The position numbers were made by a program, and so were the translations under genes. The notes under the pieces are model-generated. The model was given only the letters and a program-made list of their open reading frames with translations, was not told where the DNA came from and made no database searches. Shown here piece after piece: positions 1-7,480 of a stretch of 14,460 nt of DNA. The DNA lies in the NCBI GenBank assembly GCA_964562375.1, contig CAZLSW010000075.1, positions 1 through 14,460 of the forward strand. The letters are read 5' to 3'. This DNA comes from JAJPXC01 sp964562375. Lineage in GTDB: Bacteria > Bacteroidota > Bacteroidia > Bacteroidales > Muribaculaceae. Numbering within the stretch: position 1 is the first letter of the stretch; each line of letters opens with the position of its first letter.

Positions 1-54
1 AAGAATTAACACGAATTTCCATAATGAAACGCTATCAGCATTAGTGTAAATTAT

Positions 55-68
55 AGAGCGTAAGCTCT
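55..68 (+). terminator. Small stem-loop, possible weak terminator of an upstream gene
   Basis: AGAGC (55-59) pairs with GCTCT (64-68) around a GTAA loop and is followed by TTT. The stem is only 5 bp and no gene end is visible before it, so the terminator reading is a guess. Confidence 0.2.
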
Positions 69-131
69 TTAAATATTATTAGAATCGCAGTTAACTTATT
101 GTTGTTCATTAGTGTTAATTCGTGGTTTCAT

Positions 132-145
132 AACTTGAGAAAGTT
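132..145 (+). repeat. GAGA-loop mini-hairpin, copy 1
   Basis: AACTT GAGA AAGTT forms a perfect 5-bp stem with a GNRA-type tetraloop, 38 bp before the rsmA start. Related copies lie at 9535-9548 (one mismatch in the stem) and 9575-9586, upstream of the GH53 gene. The function is unknown; it could be a remnant of a dispersed element or a structure in the 5' leader. Confidence 0.4.
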
Positions 146-146
146 G

Positions 147-181
147 AACTAACAACTAACAACTAAAAACTAAAAACTAAA
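147..181 (+). repeat. Heptamer tandem array A (five 7-bp units)
   Basis: Five consecutive heptamers read AACTAAC twice and then AACTAAA three times. The array runs to within 2 bp of the rsmA ATG. It leaves no room for a Shine-Dalgarno sequence, which is normal in Bacteroidota. It belongs to the same A/C-rich, 7-bp-period type as the tracts at 2349-2402, 11827-11854 and 14371-14419. Confidence 0.75.
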
Positions 182-183
182 AA

Positions 184-978
184 ATGCTCGTCCGTCCCAA
201 AAAAGCCCTTGGCCAGCACTTCCTGAAGGATTTGACTGTCGCCCGCCGCATCGCCGACACCCTCAGCGACGCCGTCGGCATGCCCGTGGTGGAAGTGGGT
301 CCCGGCATGGGCGTGCTCACGCAATTCCTTCTGTCCCAGGGCCATCAAGTGACCGTCGTGGAGATCGACCAAGAGAGCGTCGACTACCTCAAGCGCGAGT
401 ATCCCGAGCTCGACGGCCACATCATCGAGGGCGACTTCCTGAAGATCGACCTCGCCCAACTCTTCCCCGGCGAAAAGTTCTGCGTGATAGGCAATTACCC
501 ATATAATATCTCCTCGCAGATATTCTTCCATATCCTCGAGTACCGCGACCTGATTCCCGAAGTGTCGGGAATGTTGCAACGCGAGGTAGCCGAGCGACTT
601 GCGTCGCCTCCGGGCAAAAAGGCCCGCGGCATCCTCAGCGTGCTGCTGCAAGCGTGGTACAAGGTCGAGTACTTGTTCACCGTCGACGAGAACGTGTTCA
701 ACCCGCCTCCCAAGGTAAAGAGCGGTGTGGTGAAGCTCACCCGCAACGACGTGAAAGATCTCGGCTGCGACGAGGCCCTGTTCAAAACCGTAGTCAAAAC
801 CTCATTCGGCCAGCGCCGCAAGACGCTGCGCAACTCCCTACGCGGCTTGTTGCCTCCGGGGAAGAACCTACCCGATGACCACCTCGCCTCATTGAGGCCC
901 GAACAGCTCTCGGTAGAGCAGTTCATCGAGTTAACCAACCAGGTATCTTCCCTCCGCAACCAATCATCACCGCAATGA
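184..978 (+). CDS. rsmA: 16S rRNA adenine-N6,N6 dimethyltransferase RsmA (KsgA)
   Basis: A 264-residue cytoplasmic enzyme that dimethylates the two adjacent adenines in the 3'-terminal hairpin of 16S rRNA, using S-adenosylmethionine, late in small-subunit assembly. The N-terminal KALGQHFL motif (residues 7-14) is diagnostic. The SAM fold shows VEVGPGMGVLT (36-46), the acidic residue E60 in VVEID, GDFLK (83-87) and the catalytic motif IV GNYPYNISSQ (103-112). FNPPPKV (172-178) and FGQRRKTLRNSL (208-219) are also family signatures. The length is close to the usual 265-275. The ATG at 184 gives the canonical N-terminus and directly follows a heptamer array. The last codon and stop overlap the mgtE start (ATGA, 975-978), so the two are almost certainly co-transcribed and translationally coupled. 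Confidence 0.97.
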   Translation: MLVRPKKALGQHFLKDLTVARRIADTLSDAVGMPVVEVGPGMGVLTQFLLSQGHQVTVVEIDQESVDYLKREYPELDGHIIEGDFLKIDLAQLFPGEKFCVIGNYPYNISSQIFFHILEYRDLIPEVSGMLQREVAERLASPPGKKARGILSVLLQAWYKVEYLFTVDENVFNPPPKVKSGVVKLTRNDVKDLGCDEALFKTVVKTSFGQRRKTLRNSLRGLLPPGKNLPDDHLASLRPEQLSVEQFIELTNQVSSLRNQSSPQ

Positions 979-2345
979 AGGAATACACTCCCGAATATTT
1001 AGAGCACATTCGTCACATCATCCAGGCAGGCGACACCGAGGCCGCCCGCCGCGAGTTGGATACCCTCCACCCGGCCGACATCGCCGAGCTGTACCAGAAT
1101 CTGGACCTCGAGGAGGCGGAGTTCCTCTACAAGCTGCTCGACGACGACACAGCGGCCGACGTGCTGATGGAGCTCGACGAGGACGACCGCCGCAAGCTGC
1201 TGCGCGACATGCCGGCCGAGGAGATCGCCAAACAGGTGATCGACCACCTCGACACCGACGATGCCGTCGACATCATCCAAGAGCTTGACGAGGAGGACCG
1301 TGACGAGATCCTCTCCCACATCGGCGACACCGAGCAGGCCGGCGACATCGTCGACCTGCTGCAATACGACGAGGACACCGCCGGTGGCTTGATGGGCACC
1401 GAGATGATCGTGGTCAACGAGAACTGGTCGATGCCCGAGTGCATCAAGCAGATGCGCCTACAGGCCGAGGATATGGACGAGATCTATTACGTCTACGTCG
1501 TTGACAACGACGACAAGCTCAAGGGAGTGTTGCCGCTAAAGAAGCTTATCACCCACCCCTCGGTGTCGAAAATCAAGCATGTGATGGAGACCGATCCCGT
1601 GGCCGTGAAGGCCGACACGCCTATCGACGAGGTGGCCCTCGACTTCGAGAAATACGACCTCGTGGCGATGCCCGTGATCGATTCAATCGGCCGATTGGTG
1701 GGACGTATCACGGTCGACGACGTGATGGACCAAGTGCGTGAGGATCAGGAGCGCGACTACCAGTTGGCCTCCGGTCTTGCCACCGACGTCGACACCAGCG
1801 ACTCGATGTGGCAGCAAGTGCGCTCCCGCGCGCCGTGGCTGTTGATAGGCGTGGCTGGCGGATTGTGCAACTCGCTGATTCTCGGCAACTTCGAGACGGG
1901 ATTCGCCACCAATCCCGCGATGGCGCTGTTCATTCCCCTGATTGGCGGCACTGGCGGCAACGTGGGTATCCAGTCATCGGCTATCGTGGTGCAAGGCCTG
2001 GCCAACGGCTCGATGGACATCAAGAACACGGGCAAGCAGTTGCTGAAGGAGTTCTCGGTGGGTATCTTGAACGCCTGCCTGATCGCAGCCGTTGTATTCA
2101 CTTATAATCTGTTTTCGCTTGGGGGCAAGCAAGTTACGACGATCGCCGTATCCTTGTCGCTGTTTGCCGTGGTGCTGTTCGCGTCGCTGTTCGGCACATT
2201 GGTGCCGTTGACCCTGGAACGCTTCAAGGTCGACCCGGCCTTGGCCACCGGCCCGTTCATCTCAATCACCAACGACATCATCGGCATGGTCATCTACATG
2301 ACCATCTCCTCGGCACTTCTCTCGGCCTTCGGCCTCTACGTCTGA
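975..2345 (+). CDS. mgtE: MgtE-family magnesium transporter
   Basis: A 456-residue inner-membrane Mg2+ channel/transporter with the full family architecture. The N-terminal acidic superhelical MgtE_N domain spans roughly residues 15-130, with repeats such as DEDDRRKLLRDMP and DEEDRDEIL. Two CBS domains follow (about 135-195 and 200-258), then a connecting helix and a C-terminal pore of about five helices (about 285-456). The pore shows PLIGGTGGNVGIQSS (321-335) and ITNDIIG (431-437); D434 sits where the selectivity-filter aspartate lies in characterised MgtE. In the family, Mg2+ binding between the N and CBS domains closes the pore. The gene overlaps rsmA by 4 bp, so there is no leader and no room for an Mg2+ riboswitch. 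A heptamer array starts 3 bp after the stop codon. Confidence 0.96.
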   Translation: MKEYTPEYLEHIRHIIQAGDTEAARRELDTLHPADIAELYQNLDLEEAEFLYKLLDDDTAADVLMELDEDDRRKLLRDMPAEEIAKQVIDHLDTDDAVDIIQELDEEDRDEILSHIGDTEQAGDIVDLLQYDEDTAGGLMGTEMIVVNENWSMPECIKQMRLQAEDMDEIYYVYVVDNDDKLKGVLPLKKLITHPSVSKIKHVMETDPVAVKADTPIDEVALDFEKYDLVAMPVIDSIGRLVGRITVDDVMDQVREDQERDYQLASGLATDVDTSDSMWQQVRSRAPWLLIGVAGGLCNSLILGNFETGFATNPAMALFIPLIGGTGGNVGIQSSAIVVQGLANGSMDIKNTGKQLLKEFSVGILNACLIAAVVFTYNLFSLGGKQVTTIAVSLSLFAVVLFASLFGTLVPLTLERFKVDPALATGPFISITNDIIGMVIYMTISSALLSAFGLYV

Positions 2346-2348
2346 GTC

Positions 2349-2402
2349 AGTGCACAATGCACATTTCACAGTGCACATTTCACAGTGCACAATTCACAAT
2401 TT
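2349..2402 (+). repeat. Heptamer tandem array B (seven 7-bp units)
   Basis: Starting 3 bp after the mgtE stop, the heptamers AGTGCAC, AATGCAC, ATTTCAC, AGTGCAC, ATTTCAC, AGTGCAC and AATTCAC follow without a break, with a partial eighth. The consensus is ANTKCAC. GTGCAC is self-complementary, so short hairpins are possible, but there is no U tract, so this is not a standard terminator. Confidence 0.75.
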
Positions 2403-2469
2403 GGCATTCCATCGCACGAGATGCAACTTTTTGCCTCCCGAATGAACGGAGATTGAAAGCCGTCTTATT

Positions 2470-2568
2470 ATTTTCCCCTAAAAGAGGAAAGAAATTGCCC
2501 TTATTTTCATCGAAAAGAGGAAAATAATGAGTATATTTGTCCCCAAATAAAGGAAAAGAATGATGAAA
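2470..2568 (+). promoter_or_regulatory. Three 33-bp repeat units over the ATPase promoter and start
   Basis: The core AAAAGAGGAAA occurs at 2480-2490 and 2513-2523, with a diverged form AATAAAGGAAA at 2546-2556. The GG pairs lie at 2486, 2519 and 2552, exactly 33 bp apart. The flanking TTTTC or TTTGTCC half keeps the same register, so each unit reads roughly TTTTCCCCnAAAAGAGGAAA and is partly an inverted repeat (TTTCC...GGAAA). The third unit contains the end of the -7 element and the start codon. This arrangement suggests a phased operator for autoregulation of the ATPase, which is an inference. Confidence 0.6.
2532..2539 (+). promoter_or_regulatory. Bacteroidota -7 promoter element for the DUF4143 ATPase gene
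   Basis: TATATTTG matches the Bacteroidota consensus TAnnTTTG exactly. It lies 20 bp before the ATG at 2560, giving a predicted leader of roughly 15 bases. No convincing -33 TTTG was found at the usual spacing; repeat unit 2 occupies that position. Confidence 0.55.
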
Positions 2569-3870
2569 AAGGATCTCTTTAAACATTTAATCGCTAAGAA
2601 TCAGGCGGATATGCCTTATCAGGTTATAGATCGTGATGAAGCGCTACCGGTGGAGAAGAAGAAGATCATCACTGTGCCAGGCGTGAGACGCTGCGGAAAG
2701 TCAAGCGAGATGAAAATCGCTATTAATAGCCTGATGCGTCTCGGCGTCCCCAAAGAGCGAATCCTTTGGATGGGATTTGACGACGAGCGATTAATGCCGT
2801 TACAACAGGACGATTTTGACGACATTATACGCGCCTACATGGAGATGTACCCCGACGTTGATCTCCAATCGATTTACATCTTTTTTGATGAGATACAATT
2901 GGTAAAAGGGTGGGAGTACTTTGTGCTTAGGCTTTACAAATCCTACTGCCAGAACATATTCATTTCGGGTAGCAACGCCTCGATGCTTTCCACGGAATTG
3001 GTATCGGCCCTCCGCGGCTATCCCCTGGAGTACAAGGTATATCCTTTATCCTTCCACGAATATTGCCGCTTCTTGGGTATACCCACTGAAGGATGGTTGG
3101 AAACCACTCAAGTGAAAGGGAAAGTTGCTTTCGAAGAATATGTTTCAGCCAGCGCCTTTCCCGAGGTGGTGCTGGAAAGTAATCCTGGTGATAAAGTCAA
3201 AATTCTACAAGGCTATTACGACACCATGCTGCTCAAGGATGTAGGGGAACATTACGGCATCTCCAACCTAAAAGTGTTGCGGTATCTGGCCAAGCGCCTG
3301 ATGGGTAACCTTTCCAAGCCTACCTCCATAAACGCGATTTACAATGACATAAAATCGCAGGGATTGGCAGTGTCACGCGACGACCTCTACGACTGGACCG
3401 ATAACTTATGTAACATCTTCTTGTTCTTTAAGTTGCCACAATTCACCAAATCACTTAAAACCAATCCACGGCGGCTTAACAAAATATACTGCGTTGACAA
3501 TGGATTGCGGCAAGCCGTCCTGGCCCCTCTAAGCGAAGACAAAGGTAAATTACTGGAGAACAGCGTGTATCTCCAACTCCTTCGTAAGTTACAACCATTT
3601 GAACATCTCTCTTATTTCAAGGGAGAGAAAGAATGTGATTTTGTGGTTCAACGGGAGGACACGGTCACTCAACTCATGCAAGTAACATGGGATCTCTCCA
3701 AGGAGGGCACTCGGCAACGCGAGATAGACGGGCTCCTGGAAGCGTCCCGAGCAACCCACTGCGACAATATGGTAATTATCGACAATGAGTTGGAGGAAAC
3801 AATTTCTCTTCCCGGCAACCGTTCAATCCGCGTGATTCCAGCCTACAAATGGTTTTTGGGCTGGGATTAG
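2560..3870 (+). CDS. AAA family ATPase with C-terminal DUF4143 domain
   Basis: A 436-residue protein of the abundant Bacteroidota/archaeal AAA_14 plus DUF4143 family; the cellular role is not established. Walker A is GVRRCGKSSEM (residues 41-51) and Walker B is IYIFFDEIQ (105-113, D110 and E111). The sensor-like ISGSNASML (135-143) and LRGYPLEYKVYPLSFHEY (151-168) are typical of the family. A helical/winged region follows (about 220-320). The C-terminal part has ENSVYLQLLR (334-342), KECDFVV (357-363) and QVTW (374-377), a pattern resembling a PD-(D/E)XK nuclease fold. No signal peptide or membrane segment is seen. ATG 2560 is followed by a second ATG at 2563; either could be used. The gene is less G+C-rich than its neighbours and converges on the next ATPase with overlapping stop codons, suggesting acquisition as a unit. 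Confidence 0.88.
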   Translation: MMKKDLFKHLIAKNQADMPYQVIDRDEALPVEKKKIITVPGVRRCGKSSEMKIAINSLMRLGVPKERILWMGFDDERLMPLQQDDFDDIIRAYMEMYPDVDLQSIYIFFDEIQLVKGWEYFVLRLYKSYCQNIFISGSNASMLSTELVSALRGYPLEYKVYPLSFHEYCRFLGIPTEGWLETTQVKGKVAFEEYVSASAFPEVVLESNPGDKVKILQGYYDTMLLKDVGEHYGISNLKVLRYLAKRLMGNLSKPTSINAIYNDIKSQGLAVSRDDLYDWTDNLCNIFLFFKLPQFTKSLKTNPRRLNKIYCVDNGLRQAVLAPLSEDKGKLLENSVYLQLLRKLQPFEHLSYFKGEKECDFVVQREDTVTQLMQVTWDLSKEGTRQREIDGLLEASRATHCDNMVIIDNELEETISLPGNRSIRVIPAYKWFLGWD

Positions 3871-5000
3871 CGGGAGAAGTAGATGTGGCGGAGCCAATAG
3901 GCCAGCATGGGGTCCTGAAAGGTGATGACGCCACCGTTTACATCTATGATGTCGCGCTTGACAAGCGTTTCACGGCAGCGATACATGGCCGTGGACGACG
4001 TGAAATGATAGCGACGCAATGTGGCGGTGGTGGTGAGTCCCTGAGCATCCTCGACAATCGCTCGCAATAAGTTGATTTGCTGATTGGTAAGGCCTTCCGT
4101 TATATTGGAAAACAACAGGGATAGCTGCTCGATCAACGCGCGGTGGGAATCCTCAACAATGGTTAAGTCACAAGTGCACTGTGTGCGCAGCCAGGCGATT
4201 TGGGCCAACTGCTGGGAATAATACGGGTGGTTATCGGTTAGCTCTAAAAGCCTGCCAACCGCTTGCAAATCAATTTCTTTTCCAGTGGCTCGAAATCTCT
4301 CAACTATAAAATCGGCCATGTAATTTTGAGGGACTTTGTCCAAAAACATTAAATCGCCAAACTTATAGAGCGGTTTCGACGCATCGGCGAACACCTCAAG
4401 TAGCATGTGACGCTTGCTTCCATAAAGGCAGTAGGCCACGCCTTGATGGAGCTGCCAGTGGGAACGTAAACGTCGTTGAAAGTAATCGGGATCTGAGAAA
4501 TTGGCGATATTTTGAAACTCGTCGATGCATATCACAACCTTAAACCCTCGCTCTTGTGCTATTTTCTCGGGAAGGTCGAGGATTTCATCTATGTTTTCCT
4601 TGGCTCTACTCCAGTCAAGTTCTATCGAGATTTCATTGCCTGGCTCGGCGCCGAACACTACCTTTGGAAGGACTCTTGTAAGGAACCGTTTAGCCACATC
4701 TACAGCCTCATCCCAACGTGTTGAAGTGGCTTTCAAAACCGAAGTAGCCAATAACGTGAAAAATTCGCTTTCGCTCCTCACATTGAACAGGTCGATGTGA
4801 CACACTCTTACGTCTTTGTCCACTTCCATGGCCGCTTTGGCCGCTTTGTGAACGAGCGAACTCTTTCCCCATCTACGCGGAGAGATTATCATGGTGTTGA
4901 TCGACGAGCGAAAGTTGTTGACCAGATGGGTTGTTTCCTTCTGGCGATCAGTGAAATTGTCGCCCGTGGCGAGGCGGCCATATACGAATGGTGTTTTCAT
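3867..5000 (-). CDS. AAA ATPase with C-terminal winged-helix-like region
   Basis: A 377-residue ATPase of the archaeal-type/STAND-like group (ATPase_2, PF01637-like), common in Bacteroidota and without an assigned role. The N-terminus PFVYGRLATGDNFTDRQ (residues 4-20) is the typical entry of the family and supports the ATG at 5000. Walker A is SPRRWGKSSL (40-49), Walker B is VVICIDEFQ (155-163, D160 and E161), and YGSKRHML (193-200) is the sensor 1 strand. Residues about 300-377 (LTNQQINLLRAIV to ITFQDPMLAYWLR) look like a winged helix, suggesting DNA or partner binding. The stop codon (TTA on the plus strand, 3867-3869) lies within the end of the opposing ATPase gene. The 77 bp upstream consist almost entirely of a 23-bp perfect inverted repeat. 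Codons are visibly more A+T-rich than in the flanking genes. Confidence 0.85.
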   Translation of the reverse strand: MKTPFVYGRLATGDNFTDRQKETTHLVNNFRSSINTMIISPRRWGKSSLVHKAAKAAMEVDKDVRVCHIDLFNVRSESEFFTLLATSVLKATSTRWDEAVDVAKRFLTRVLPKVVFGAEPGNEISIELDWSRAKENIDEILDLPEKIAQERGFKVVICIDEFQNIANFSDPDYFQRRLRSHWQLHQGVAYCLYGSKRHMLLEVFADASKPLYKFGDLMFLDKVPQNYMADFIVERFRATGKEIDLQAVGRLLELTDNHPYYSQQLAQIAWLRTQCTCDLTIVEDSHRALIEQLSLLFSNITEGLTNQQINLLRAIVEDAQGLTTTATLRRYHFTSSTAMYRCRETLVKRDIIDVNGGVITFQDPMLAYWLRHIYFSR

Positions 5001-5010
5001 GCCACAAAAT

Positions 5011-5063
5011 TAATAAACAAAATTTGTATACACAAAAAATGTGTATACAAATTTTGTTTATTA
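5011..5063 (-). repeat. Perfect 23-bp inverted repeat with 7-nt loop
   Basis: The arm at 5011-5033 is perfectly complementary to 5041-5063, separated by AAAAAAT. Each arm contains the palindrome GTATAC. It lies 14 bp after the end of the phosphodiester glycosidase gene and 10 bp before the ATPase start, both on the minus strand. It may be a terminator of the upstream operon, an operator of the ATPase gene, or both. On the minus strand TAATTTTG (5005-5012) fits the -7 consensus, but it would start transcription at or inside the ATPase ATG, so it is doubtful. Confidence 0.85.
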
Positions 5064-5077
5064 TGGAAAGGGATGGA

Positions 5078-7459
5078 TTAGCGGATTACCTTGCGGGCCT
5101 CGGAGCCGTTGACCTCGATGATGAGGCCTGAGGGAGCTGCAAGTTGTTGGCCCTGAAGGTTGTAATAGCGGGTGGGACCGTCGGTGGTGCAGATGCGGTC
5201 GTCAGTGCCAAGGGAACCTACGCCCAGGGCTTCGTTGTCGTAAACTACATTGAACGCGGGCAGGTCGATGGTGTCCTCGTCGCCGTTGGAGCCGCTAAGA
5301 GCGAAGGCCACTGAGGTGAGTTTGATAGGATAAATGGCCACGTCGGCAGTATCGAGATAGTCGGCGAAGTCGAAGGCTATGGTTGATTCCGGACCAGCCT
5401 CTATGGCGTCGGAGGCCAGGGTGAGGCGGTGGCCGAGATTATCGGCGATAGTAATGCTCACCTTCTTAAGGGCGTTAGCATGGGGTTGCACTCGCATGTT
5501 CAATCCCACGGGGAGCGACCATAAGTAATAATCCTCGACGGGCGATATAGTTACCTGCGGGCTACGGGTAGAGGTAATCTTGTAATTAAGTATAGCACCG
5601 TAATCGATTCCCGACTCAAAAAACAAGTCGCCAGAAGCGCCGGCACCCGAGAAATTCCATCCCAAACTGCTCATCCACAAGTTGGTGTAGGGCGCTTTGG
5701 GGATCTCGATGGTGACGTTAAGGGTGGCGGTTTCCTCGCCCATCACGCCGGTGATGACGCATTGGCCGTTGCTTTGACCTGTGACAACGCCGTTTTCGTC
5801 AACTTTGGCCACCTCGCTGTCCGATGAGCTCCACGACAGGATCTTGGCGTCAACGGGGATCACGTGCAAGCCAGTATTAGCTTGAATCTCGATGGGGTAC
5901 TCGCGGCGGTCGTCGAGAAGGACGCTCTCAAGGCGGGTAGCAAAGGTGCAATCGTTGTCGACATACACGGGTACTGAGGCGGTAAGGCCGTTGTAGGTGG
6001 CAGTAAGGGCGTGCAGGCCGTCGCCCGTGATGCGGATGCTCACGCCGTCGTTAACCACGGTGCCAAGGGCCTCGGGAGCCGACAGCTCGTAAGTGGTTAG
6101 GGAATCGGTGACCATCACGCCGTACTGGTTGAAACCGAGGATACGCGGTGTATAGGTACCCCAACGGGGAAGGCGGGCGGTCCAATCGGCAAACTGTATC
6201 TCGGTTATCTCCGAGTCCTTCCAGTCGGCCTCGATAGTGGCGAATATGGCGTTGCCCACTGAGCGCTCGTTGCCGTCGGAGCCCACGTTCATCACGCCAA
6301 ACGCGCGGGTGTAAAGCGTTGAGGAGCCACCGCCGTCGAGGTTAACGCCCTCAGCTGCGCCAGCAAACTGGAGGATGGTGCCAAGGGCCTTGGTGCGCAC
6401 GCCGTCGGAGATTGCCGAGCGGCCGTCAACCACCATCATGATAATGGAGTCGCCCGTGGCCGACACGCCGATGCCGGTGCGGGGATGGAGGGCGGAGGCG
6501 TCGGTACGCTCGCTCTCCGAGTCGAGCACGTCGCCGGCCTCGTTGGTCTTGGGGTTGCCCGAAACCACCTGGCGGGGGTAGATACGCTCGCCGTTGAGCA
6601 GGATTTTTTGGTCCATGGTGATGACGTCGCCCACGTGTAGCGACTTGAGGAAATCGGTGGCGCCGATATTGCAGTTGCTGTTGGTGTTGTTACCGCGAGC
6701 GAAGAGCACGTAGCCGTCGGAGGGGATCTCAACGTCGCCCTGCTCAATGGGCTCAGAGGTGATCTCCATACGCCAGCTCTCACCCGAAATCATCTGGTCG
6801 CCCTCCACCACCTTGGCGGTGCAGGTTACGGCGTCGTCATAGTCGGTTTGGTTGGTGACTCCATACCAGCGAGGTGTGTAAAGGGTGATGCCGCTGCTCA
6901 CTGAGGATGAGCAGTTTACGCCACGGAAGAGAGCGACGTTGTCACCCAGGGTGGCAGTGCCCGAGTAGTAGCTCAAGCGACCCACGCGGGCAACGCCGTC
7001 GCGGTCGAACGAGAACTGATACTGGGAGTTGGCGGTCTTGTACACTTCACCGTCGACAGTGCACATCGTGGTGGGAGTGCCGATCTTGGAGGCGCCGTTG
7101 GAGGCGTTGCCCGAGGTGGTGTAGAAATCGCCGTTGGTGCCACCGAAGTATAGCACCTGGTCGGTGGTCTTGCGGGTAGCCATGGTGGAGGTTTTCTCGT
7201 TGCCGGCCACCTTGTCGGTAGCGCATACGGCGCGCATCGACACGCCCGGGGCACGCTTGTCTACCGTCAAGTAGTGGACACGCAATTTCTTGGTGCCCGA
7301 GGTGAGTTTAAGTTGGGTCACGGTGGTGCCGGGGCCGCATTTCATGTAGGCCAACGTGTCGACATCGTAGACTGTGCCGAGGATGTCGATCGTGGTTGAA
7401 GCCGAGAGCGCAAGCGAGGCACCCAGGGCCAAGGATAGGGTTAATAGCTGTTTTTTCAT
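5078..7459 (-). CDS. Exported phosphodiester glycosidase (NAGPA domain) with Ig-like domain
   Basis: A 793-residue exported protein. Residues 1-20 form a signal peptide (MKKQ plus a hydrophobic LLTLSLALGASLALSA). The NAGPA/DUF2233 domain spans roughly 60-410; HPRTGIGV (325-332), MMVVDGR (341-347) and GVNLDGGGSSTLYTR (371-385) are its hallmark active-site motifs. The family hydrolyses phosphodiester glycosides such as GlcNAc-1-phosphodiesters; the bacterial substrate here is not known. About residues 505-585 resemble a bacterial Ig-like (BIG_2) domain, with LSWSSSDSEVAKVDENGVVTG. About 590-740 is a further beta-rich region. The last about 30 residues (RYYNLQGQQL...GLIIEVNG...RKVIR) resemble a degenerate type IX-like C-terminal sorting tail. 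The gene begins 21 bp after the C69 peptidase stop, so both are probably one operon. Confidence 0.85.
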   Translation of the reverse strand: MKKQLLTLSLALGASLALSASTTIDILGTVYDVDTLAYMKCGPGTTVTQLKLTSGTKKLRVHYLTVDKRAPGVSMRAVCATDKVAGNEKTSTMATRKTTDQVLYFGGTNGDFYTTSGNASNGASKIGTPTTMCTVDGEVYKTANSQYQFSFDRDGVARVGRLSYYSGTATLGDNVALFRGVNCSSSVSSGITLYTPRWYGVTNQTDYDDAVTCTAKVVEGDQMISGESWRMEITSEPIEQGDVEIPSDGYVLFARGNNTNSNCNIGATDFLKSLHVGDVITMDQKILLNGERIYPRQVVSGNPKTNEAGDVLDSESERTDASALHPRTGIGVSATGDSIIMMVVDGRSAISDGVRTKALGTILQFAGAAEGVNLDGGGSSTLYTRAFGVMNVGSDGNERSVGNAIFATIEADWKDSEITEIQFADWTARLPRWGTYTPRILGFNQYGVMVTDSLTTYELSAPEALGTVVNDGVSIRITGDGLHALTATYNGLTASVPVYVDNDCTFATRLESVLLDDRREYPIEIQANTGLHVIPVDAKILSWSSSDSEVAKVDENGVVTGQSNGQCVITGVMGEETATLNVTIEIPKAPYTNLWMSSLGWNFSGAGASGDLFFESGIDYGAILNYKITSTRSPQVTISPVEDYYLWSLPVGLNMRVQPHANALKKVSITIADNLGHRLTLASDAIEAGPESTIAFDFADYLDTADVAIYPIKLTSVAFALSGSNGDEDTIDLPAFNVVYDNEALGVGSLGTDDRICTTDGPTRYYNLQGQQLAAPSGLIIEVNGSEARKVIR

Positions 7460-7480
7460 GATTATGTTGGTTATATTAGG

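Noticed and set aside
975..1000. Mg2+ riboswitch before mgtE
   Set aside because: The gene starts inside the rsmA stop codon, so there is no leader.
2470..2568. CRISPR array
   Set aside because: The 33-bp period has no distinct spacers, only three diverged units, and no cas genes are near.
2380..2586. 68-residue minus-strand ORF with repeated FPLF motifs
   Set aside because: The FPLF repeats are the translation of the 33-bp DNA units; the ORF overlaps the ATPase promoter and start and has no features of a protein.
3849..4070. 73-residue plus-strand ORF continuing past the first ATPase
   Set aside because: It is antisense to the second ATPase, and its sequence has no domain features.
5011..5063. 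Invertible promoter (phase-variation switch)
   Set aside because: Bacteroidota invertible promoters have inverted repeats flanking a segment of 100 bp or more; here only 7 nt separate the arms, and no invertase gene is present.
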